A stretch of DNA of 8,001 nt from COE1 sp045579665. GTDB taxonomy: Bacteria > Bacillota > Clostridia > Lachnospirales > Lachnospiraceae. Shown in pieces: positions 1 to 4,574 of this stretch. The stretch lies in the NCBI GenBank assembly GCA_045579665.1, contig JAZNMO010000013.1:1-8001 (forward strand), given 5' to 3'. The notes below the pieces were generated by a model, which was not told the DNA's origin, searched no databases, and saw nothing but the letters and a program-made list of their open reading frames with translations. Position 1 is the stretch's first letter, and each line of letters begins with the position of its first letter. The position numbers were made by a program, and so were the translations under genes.

Positions 1-1
1 G

Positions 2-232
2 CGAAGCAATGAAGATACTAAAACAATTTGTGAAATATTTTATTATCTTGCAGATGAACTTGCAGATATAACATTCAACCATTCATTCCAAATACTAATG
101 CAGGCAATGCTTGATACAATAACGGAATTCTTTCATATAACAGATGAACAGTTGGCTGATTTTACATCCAGCTTTGTTAATCGACTTCCAAAATACCTAA
201 GATTTTCTCTAGGTTTCATTTCCGAGGCATAA
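2..232 (+). CDS. C-terminal 76 residues of an unrecognised protein (partial at left edge)
   Basis: Frame 2 is open from the left edge for 76 codons and ends in TAA at 230-232; the start lies outside the window. The encoded tail is helical in character, with acidic and hydrophobic stretches such as EIFYYLADELADITF and FQILMQAMLDTITEFF, and ends KYLRFSLGFISEA. No catalytic motif, metal-binding cluster or clear membrane segment is visible. The helical, His/Asn-containing texture (FNHSFQILMQAM) faintly resembles the ligand-binding FCD half of GntR-type regulators, but this is only an impression and should not be used as a name. A gap of 159 bases with its own promoter separates it from the next gene, so it is probably a separate transcription unit. 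It could also be a decayed gene fragment, because only the end is visible. Confidence 0.55.
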   Translation, partial: RSNEDTKTICEIFYYLADELADITFNHSFQILMQAMLDTITEFFHITDEQLADFTSSFVNRLPKYLRFSLGFISEA

Positions 233-327
233 ATCAATAAAATATTGGCTGTAATATAGAGTTTTCAAGGTACAAACGTTAATTCAAGTGTGGGAAGTTT
301 GAGATAATAAATGTAAAAAAAGGATAA

Positions 328-357
328 TTGCAGAACATGCCTATGACATGATATAGT
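328..357 (+). promoter_or_regulatory. Probable sigma-A promoter of the transporter-DUF1292 unit
   Basis: An extended -10 element, TGATATAGT (hexamer TATAGT at 352-357), is preceded by a weak -35-like TTGCAG at 328-333 with an 18-base spacer. The TG dinucleotide at 349-350 compensates for the poor -35. It sits about 35 bases upstream of the transporter start. The rest of the 233-391 gap is A/T-rich and shows no terminator hairpin or riboswitch-like fold that I can recognise. Confidence 0.45.
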
Positions 358-391
358 ATGTGTAGTTTTAAGATTGAAGGAGAAGGTGAAC

Positions 392-1744
392 ATGGAACGT
401 GAAAGCTTTAAGTCCAGATTGGGCTTTATTTTGGTGAGTGCCGGCTGTGCAATAGGTATCGGTAATGTATGGAAGTTCCCATACGTTGCAGGAGCTAATG
501 GAGGCGGCGTTTTTGTATTGTTTTATTTGCTTTTTTTGATCATTATGGGAGTGCCTGTACTTACGATGGAGTTAGCAGTAGGTCGTGCCAGTCGAAAGAG
601 CGCGGTACAGGGATATAAGGAGCTGGAGCCAAAGGGTAGTAAGTGGCATATTCATGGCTGGGTAGGCATTATTGGCTGTTATCTGCTGATGATGTACTAC
701 ACTACGGTCGCAGGATGGATGCTTGGATATTTTGTGAAGTTTATCAAAGGAGATTTTGTTGGTGTTGCTACTGAGAATGTAGATGGTGTTTTTGCAGATA
801 TGCTTTCAAATCCCAAAGAGATGCTTTTATGGATGGGTATCGTTGTTATATTAGGATTTTTGGTATTAAGTTTTGGATTAAAGAATGGTTTAGAGCGAAT
901 CAGTAAGGTGATGATGATTGGTTTGCTGGGATTGATTGTGATTTTGGCGGTTAACAGTCTTACGTTAAAGGGAGCAGCAGATGGTGTTAAGTTTTATCTG
1001 TTGCCTGATTTTGAGAGAGCTATGGAGCAGGGCATAGGCAGTGTGATTACGGCATCTATGAACCAGGCATTTTTTACTTTGAGTCTTGGTATAGCATCTA
1101 TGGAAATTTTTGGAAGCTACATGACTAAGGATAATACACTTACAGGAGAAGCTGTACGTATTTGTTGTTTGGATACATTTGTAGCATTGATGTCGGGCTT
1201 GATTATTTTTCCTGCCTGCTTTAGCTTTGGTGTACAGCCGGATGCGGGACCTAATTTGATTTTTATTACATTACCTAGAGTATTTGTGAATATGGTGGGG
1301 GGACGTTTGTGGGGAAGCCTGTTCTTTTTGTTCATGACCTTTGCGAGCTTTACTACAGTAATAGCGGTATTTGAGAATCTTCTTGCTGCATGCATGGATA
1401 ATTTTGGCTGGAGCCGCAAGAAAGCAGTTACCATTAATTGTGTATTTATGCTGGTTGCAAGCATTCCTTGTGTGCTTGGATATAATTTGTGGAGTGATGT
1501 GAAGCTGATTGGTGGCAGGGATATTCTGGATACAGAGGATTTTATTGTAAGTAATATTCTTTTGCCGATTGGTGCACTGGTATATCTGTTGTTCTGTGTA
1601 ACTAAGTGGGGCTGGGGCTTTGATAAGTATTTGGAAGAGGTAAATACAGGAAGCGGTATGAAGATGTCAGCAAAGCTGAAGCCGTACTTTCAGTTTGTGT
1701 TGCCGATATTGATATTGGTAATATTGATTCAGGGATTAATCTAA
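392..1744 (+). CDS. Sodium-dependent amino-acid/neurotransmitter symporter (SNF/NSS family), 450 aa
   Basis: A polytopic inner-membrane secondary transporter that would import an amino acid or related amine with Na+, in the LeuT/MhsT/Tyt1 family. TM1 carries the family signature around residues 10-39: SAGCAIGIGNVWKFPY followed by VAGANGGG. This is the unwound helix that binds Na+ and substrate (Gly22, Gly24, Asn25). TM3 has the substrate-gate tyrosine pair Tyr102-Tyr103 (MYYTTVAGW). The unwound TM6-type segment reads AGPNLIFITLP, and a later helix has the Na2-type FASFTTVIAVFEN. At 450 aa it matches the short, roughly 11-helix bacterial members, not the ~510-aa LeuT. The ATG at 392 is chosen because AAGGAG at 377-382 lies 9 bases upstream; an in-frame TTG at 374 would precede that site. 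Cys19 replaces LeuT Asn21, and Asp261 occupies the place of LeuT Asn286, which may matter for chloride independence (inference). The substrate cannot be predicted. The DUF1292 gene follows after 19 bases. Confidence 0.93.
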   Translation: MERESFKSRLGFILVSAGCAIGIGNVWKFPYVAGANGGGVFVLFYLLFLIIMGVPVLTMELAVGRASRKSAVQGYKELEPKGSKWHIHGWVGIIGCYLLMMYYTTVAGWMLGYFVKFIKGDFVGVATENVDGVFADMLSNPKEMLLWMGIVVILGFLVLSFGLKNGLERISKVMMIGLLGLIVILAVNSLTLKGAADGVKFYLLPDFERAMEQGIGSVITASMNQAFFTLSLGIASMEIFGSYMTKDNTLTGEAVRICCLDTFVALMSGLIIFPACFSFGVQPDAGPNLIFITLPRVFVNMVGGRLWGSLFFLFMTFASFTTVIAVFENLLAACMDNFGWSRKKAVTINCVFMLVASIPCVLGYNLWSDVKLIGGRDILDTEDFIVSNILLPIGALVYLLFCVTKWGWGFDKYLEEVNTGSGMKMSAKLKPYFQFVLPILILVILIQGLI

Positions 1745-1763
1745 AATGGAGGTAAGGATTTCA

Positions 1764-2030
1764 ATGGAAAACGAAAATGAATTTCAGGAATATATAACCT
1801 TCACTGTAACTACCAAGGATGGTGAAGAGGTAGAGATGGCGGTTGTGGATGAATTTGACTTCAAGAATAAGCATTATGTAGTAGGTGCGCTGATTGAAGG
1901 AGATACCATTAATGAAGATGGTATGTATATCTACAAGAGTGTCATTAAAGGTGATGACTTCACTGTAGAGAAAATTACCAGTGAAGTGGAATATAAGCAG
2001 GTTGCAGAGGCGTATTTGAAGCTGTCATAA
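1764..2030 (+). CDS. DUF1292 (YrzB-like) small acidic protein, 88 aa
   Basis: A small acidic soluble protein beginning MENENEFQEYITFTV, with the alternating beta-strand pattern of DUF1292: ITFTVTTKDGEEVEMAVVDEF, then a second strand pair around KNKHYVVGALIEGD and MYIYKSV. Members of this family occur across Firmicutes and have no established biochemical role. I chose ATG 1764 because GGAGG at 1748-1752 gives 11-base spacing; an in-frame ATG at 1746 lies inside that ribosome binding site, so the longer 94-aa reading is less likely. The gene is 19 bases downstream of the transporter and has no promoter of its own that I can see, so the two are probably co-transcribed. A strong terminator follows at 2046-2077. 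The family is more often seen near housekeeping genes, so its pairing with a symporter may be incidental. Confidence 0.85.
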   Translation: MENENEFQEYITFTVTTKDGEEVEMAVVDEFDFKNKHYVVGALIEGDTINEDGMYIYKSVIKGDDFTVEKITSEVEYKQVAEAYLKLS

Positions 2031-2045
2031 GATGACAATGGTAGT

Positions 2046-2077
2046 AAAAAAGAGATTGGAAGTTCCAATCTCTTTTT
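2046..2077. terminator. Bidirectional Rho-independent terminator between convergent genes
   Basis: A perfect 10-bp stem (AGAGATTGGA at 2051-2060 with TCCAATCTCT at 2064-2073) encloses a 3-base loop, AGT. An A tract sits on the left and a T tract on the right, extending the stem with A-T pairs. Read rightward it ends the transporter-DUF1292 unit 16 bases after the stop at 2030. Read leftward it ends the small-peptide gene about 18 bases after its stop at 2095. Confidence 0.93.
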
Positions 2078-2094
2078 GCTATCATATATTCTTT

Positions 2095-2289
2095 TTATCC
2101 TTGACCCCATTCACCCCATTCGCCTTTCCAGCCTTCGTGAGGTTTGTAATCAGGATTGCCCTGCCAATACTGGTTGGAACACATCCAATTATCCTCCTGA
2201 GGTACTCCGCTAATTGCATTTTCAGCACCGATAACAGCTGTTTCAATGAAGTTTAATTCTTCAATGGTAGGAATAATCCATTTCTTCAT
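2095..2289 (-). CDS. Candidate lasso-type RiPP precursor peptide, 64 aa
   Basis: Encodes a 64-aa peptide starting MKKWIIPTIEELNFIETA. The leader pattern Trp4-x-x-Pro7-x-Ile9-x-x-Leu12 followed by Glu16-Thr17 corresponds to the Tyr-x-x-Pro-x-Leu...Thr leader motif of lasso precursors of the paeninodin type, the region bound by RRE proteins. The C-terminal half is unlike an ordinary protein. It has acidic QEDNW, a lone Cys37, then Tyr/Trp/Gly-rich sequence from Gly44 (GNPDYKPHE) ending in GWKGEWGEWGQG with a repeated GEW unit. The start is supported by GAGAGGGG about 7 bases upstream, a promoter at 2367-2395 and a terminator right after the gene. It lies downstream of an asparagine-synthetase-like cyclase on the same strand, the usual partner of such peptides. 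It is odd in that, counting from a Thr(-2) cleavage site after Ala18, positions 7-9 are Ala, Ile and Ser, not Asp/Glu. Gly44 with Glu52 would make a 9-residue ring, but with an unusually long 43-residue leader. The gene looks real; the product class is inferred. Confidence 0.78.
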   Translation of the reverse strand: MKKWIIPTIEELNFIETAVIGAENAISGVPQEDNWMCSNQYWQGNPDYKPHEGWKGEWGEWGQG

Positions 2290-2339
2290 ATTAGTTCCCC
2301 TCTCTTTTTCAATTGTACATTTGTATCATGTTTATTCAT
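2286..2339 (-). CDS. Possible 17-codon upstream ORF overlapping the precursor start
   Basis: In the precursor's 5' leader, an ATG at 2339 opens a 17-codon frame (MNKHDTNVQLKKRGELI). Its TGA overlaps the precursor ATG in the four bases ATGA, the classic arrangement for translational coupling. A purine-rich AAAGGGGAGA lies directly before this ATG, but the spacing is too tight (about 1-2 bases after GGAG) for an ideal site. The precursor's own ribosome binding site lies inside this ORF. It may be a translated leader that opens the precursor site, or chance. Confidence 0.35.
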   Translation of the reverse strand: MNKHDTNVQLKKRGELI

Positions 2340-2366
2340 TCTCCCCTTTGAATAAAACACTTTATT

Positions 2367-2395
2367 AATATAACATAGTATGAAAAGTCTGTAAA
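2367..2395 (-). promoter_or_regulatory. Probable promoter of the small-peptide gene
   Basis: Read on the minus strand, -35 TTTACA (2390-2395) is separated by 17 bases from an extended -10, TGT-TATATT (hexamer 2367-2372). This matches the sigma-A consensus well. Transcription would start near 2360, giving a 5' leader of about 70 bases before the precursor ATG at 2289. It lets the peptide be made independently of, and more abundantly than, the upstream cyclase, as is common for RiPP precursors. The gap 2290-2436 holds this promoter and the short leader ORF, and no other gene. Confidence 0.7.
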
Positions 2396-2436
2396 TAGTG
2401 CAAAGTGATGAGAGTGGGACTAAAGAACCAGATAAT

Positions 2437-4389
2437 TTAGTCGCTTTTTCGGGCTTGCAGGAAATAAAGTAAATTGTATATGGCGCAAATATGTACAATA
2501 GTTTTATTGTCCGTGATGGAATCTGTGCCAAATGATTCAATGTCTTTAAGAAGATGTTCTGTGCATATATGTTGAGAAACCGGATAAGCATTGGCGGCCG
2601 ATAAGGTGTTTAAAATATTAGGTTTAATATGCTTCCAGTCTCTTTGTATTCTACTAACCCAGTCGATATTCAATAATCCGTGTCCACCCCAATTGTGGAT
2701 AATAGAATCGGGTAACAGTCCGTTAAAACCATTTCTAATGAGCCATCTTGGAATTCCTTCGCAAGCAAACATTGTATATGGTAATTGACAGCAGAAGGTT
2801 AACATGCGTATATCTTTTGTGGGATCGCGTAGTAACAAGCCTGTATTCAGCCCAAATTTGGTTTCAAATACTCCTAAGTAAATGAGTAGCTGAGGGGATG
2901 TGAGCTGGGCATGGTGATTTCTTTGATCCATGTAATAACCGTTTGCGGTGCTATGTATGTCGTTTGAAAAGCGTGTTTGCAAATCATAGTTCTCCAGGAT
3001 GGATTTTTTTAGGTAAAAATTTGCAGGTCTAAAGCTTTCCCAAGATGGATTTGGCTGTTTTTTGGCATGATGAAAGCCTTTCAGCGCACGATACATCAGC
3101 TTAGGATAATTGAATTTCATGTGTTTGGCATAATGATACGTCCACAGAAATAGTTTTTGATACTCTTTATTAAGATAAAGCTGATACAAAATGTGCTGAA
3201 TATTTCCGAAGGAAACGGTTTTGTTGCCATAACCGCCATTTAGAAGGATTTTGCATCCTGCTTTTGCGCTTTCACGGCATATTTCATAATGGTTGCTTAC
3301 AGCACCTGTTTTGTAAGGCATTTCCAGTAAATTCGAGCAGATGCCGTAGTCATCAAAAAAATTTTTCCCTTCGTTGTTAAGGAAGGTGGTATTTATATTA
3401 GGATACATACCGGCTATTTCAGATACAAGAGCGGATTCGTCTGAAATGGTATGGGCTCTTGCATCCTTTATGGTTTTATTGTATGGAGTAAATGTGTAAG
3501 CATAAAGCGTTTTTTGCTCTGTGCTAAGCTTTTGCGCAGCAAGAACACCGACACTGGAGGAGTCGAGTCCACTACTCATGGCGATACCTACCTCACCTGT
3601 AGTACGTAGCGCATCATTTACGCAGGAATGGTATATATTCATAAATTCTGTTTCGTATTCTTTGGGAGAGCCTGTGAGGGCTTGTGTTTTGTATGTAAGC
3701 TCCCAATAGATTTTTTTGTGTACTCCGTTAGTAGATATCTTCATGCTGCTTGCAGGTAACATGAGATGGATATTTTGGTAAGGAGTTTCCCCGGGAACCA
3801 TGTAGACAGAGGATGTCGGAGAGAGGAGAAAGTCCTTGTAATAATCGAGGTTGGGTTCTGTATCCGGAAATATCTTAAGTAAAGGTTCGAGCAGGGTTGA
3901 AAATGCAATCAAATTATTTTTGCGAATGTAGTATAGGCATCTGGCTGCAAGGTGGTCAGAGATTAAAGTGAGAGAATGACTTTTGTATTCCCATACAGCA
4001 ATAGAAAAAAGCCCTCTAAAGTATTGGACACAGTCAGCACCGTAAAGTGAATACATCATATACATAAGAGCTCCGTCAGAAGAAGATAGAAGCTGTTCCT
4101 CTGTATAATGATGGTTAGATAAAAGGTGTATAATTTCATTGCGGTTGTCCAAAATACAGTCGGAGGCGAAAACTATATTTTTATTATAATCAATAATAGG
4201 TAAGATTTCCGCTTCTGCTTCTTTGGTTATGAATTGGATTCCACATCCAATGTAGGCATTGGTAGAGGAATAGCTTTCGTAACGGTCAAGCTTGCATGTA
4301 GTTTTATAGGATTGTTCAAAAATGTTCTTACAGTTTTCTGGAATCTTTGATTGAGTGTCGAGAGCGACGATTCCCCATATAGCAGACAT
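2437..4389 (-). CDS. Asparagine-synthetase-like protein, lasso-peptide cyclase type, 650 aa
   Basis: A two-domain homologue of glutamine-hydrolysing asparagine synthetase. In lasso clusters this family adenylates a precursor Asp/Glu side chain with ATP so that the core N-terminus can close an isopeptide ring. The N-terminal domain (about 1-200) begins MSAIWGIVAL: residue 2 is Ser, not the Cys nucleophile of real glutaminases, so ammonia release from Gln is lost. It keeps the family segments IGCGIQFIT (47-55) and CILDNRNEI (78-86). The synthetase domain carries the ATP pyrophosphatase loop SSGLDSS (272-278), a divergent second motif NGGYGNKTVSFG (384-395), and the lasso-cyclase-like tail RDPTKDIR (521-528), TFCCQLP and HGLLNIDW (570-577). 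The start at 4389 is chosen for its ribosome binding site GAAGGGGA and a promoter just upstream; the frame stays open to 4476 but that stretch covers the promoter. Glu codons are mostly GAA, unlike the GAG-rich neighbours. True asparagine synthesis is unlikely. The enzyme class is well supported; lasso product formation is inferred from the family and the adjacent peptide. Confidence 0.85.
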   Translation of the reverse strand: MSAIWGIVALDTQSKIPENCKNIFEQSYKTTCKLDRYESYSSTNAYIGCGIQFITKEAEAEILPIIDYNKNIVFASDCILDNRNEIIHLLSNHHYTEEQLLSSSDGALMYMMYSLYGADCVQYFRGLFSIAVWEYKSHSLTLISDHLAARCLYYIRKNNLIAFSTLLEPLLKIFPDTEPNLDYYKDFLLSPTSSVYMVPGETPYQNIHLMLPASSMKISTNGVHKKIYWELTYKTQALTGSPKEYETEFMNIYHSCVNDALRTTGEVGIAMSSGLDSSSVGVLAAQKLSTEQKTLYAYTFTPYNKTIKDARAHTISDESALVSEIAGMYPNINTTFLNNEGKNFFDDYGICSNLLEMPYKTGAVSNHYEICRESAKAGCKILLNGGYGNKTVSFGNIQHILYQLYLNKEYQKLFLWTYHYAKHMKFNYPKLMYRALKGFHHAKKQPNPSWESFRPANFYLKKSILENYDLQTRFSNDIHSTANGYYMDQRNHHAQLTSPQLLIYLGVFETKFGLNTGLLLRDPTKDIRMLTFCCQLPYTMFACEGIPRWLIRNGFNGLLPDSIIHNWGGHGLLNIDWVSRIQRDWKHIKPNILNTLSAANAYPVSQHICTEHLLKDIESFGTDSITDNKTIVHICAIYNLLYFLQARKSD

Positions 4390-4428
4390 AAATCCCCTTC
4401 TTTCATTTTTGTTTCTTAATGATTTTAA

Positions 4429-4457
4429 ATTATAGGGAGATTGTTTGTAAAATGCAA
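4429..4457 (-). promoter_or_regulatory. Probable promoter of the cyclase-like gene
   Basis: On the minus strand, -35 TTGCAT (4452-4457), a 17-base spacer and a consensus -10 TATAAT (4429-4434) place the transcript start near 4422, about 33 bases before the ATG at 4389. It supports the 4389 start over the upstream in-frame ATG at 4476, which lies outside this transcript. Confidence 0.72.
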
Positions 4458-4477
4458 GAAGGTACCTACATAACATT

Positions 4478-4528
4478 TTTAAAATACATAGAAAATTCCC
4501 TATACTTTTTTACGATTTGTGTTATACT
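4478..4528 (+). promoter_or_regulatory. Probable uvrB promoter(s), possibly tandem
   Basis: An extended -10, TGT-TATACT (hexamer 4523-4528), has no convincing -35 and would initiate near 4535. A second possible promoter lies upstream, with -35-like TTTAAA (4478-4483), a 17-base spacer and -10 TATACT (4501-4506). The downstream one is favoured because the LexA-like box falls directly on its predicted start site. Confidence 0.5.
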
Positions 4529-4535
4529 ATAAAAC

Positions 4536-4549
4536 AGAATATATGTTCG
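4536..4549 (+). promoter_or_regulatory. Probable LexA (SOS) operator of uvrBA
   Basis: AGAATATATGTTCG matches the Gram-positive LexA consensus CGAACRNRYGTTYG at every informative position except the first (A for C) and fifth (T for C). The palindromic core is GAAT-ATAT-GTTC. It overlaps the expected transcription start just downstream of the -10 box, where bound LexA would block RNA polymerase. B. subtilis uvrBA is known to be in the LexA regulon, which supports the assignment. Confidence 0.72.
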
Positions 4550-4574
4550 TTAGATTTGGCGGAGGAATTTTCGT

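Noticed and set aside
2032..2256. A 74-codon plus-strand frame opposite the peptide gene
   Set aside because: It runs through the terminator hairpin and antisense to the peptide gene, has no good ribosome binding site, and its product has no recognisable pattern.
2095..2289. Lanthipeptide, sactipeptide or thiopeptide precursor
   Set aside because: There is only one Cys, and no dehydratase, radical SAM or YcaO gene nearby; the neighbouring enzyme is an asparagine-synthetase-type cyclase.
2418..2442. Inverted repeat GACTAAA/TTTAGTC spanning the cyclase stop codon
   Set aside because: Seven-bp arms with an 11-base loop and no U tract on the minus strand: too weak to call a terminator, and the precursor promoter lies just beyond.
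2286..2591. A 101-codon minus-strand frame across the cyclase 3' end
   Set aside because: Most of it is an out-of-frame shadow of the cyclase gene. Only its last 17 codons have an independent plausible start and are listed as a possible leader ORF.
2437..4389. Genuine asparagine synthetase (asnB)
   Set aside because: The catalytic Cys2 is absent, the second motif is divergent and the tail resembles RiPP cyclases. A primary-metabolism enzyme would be expected to retain these.
4390..4476. Extension of the cyclase ORF by 29 residues to an upstream ATG
   Set aside because: The extra stretch overlaps the -35/-10 promoter at 4429-4457 and lacks a good ribosome binding site, while ATG 4389 has GAAGGGGA and gives the family-typical N-terminus MSAIWGI.
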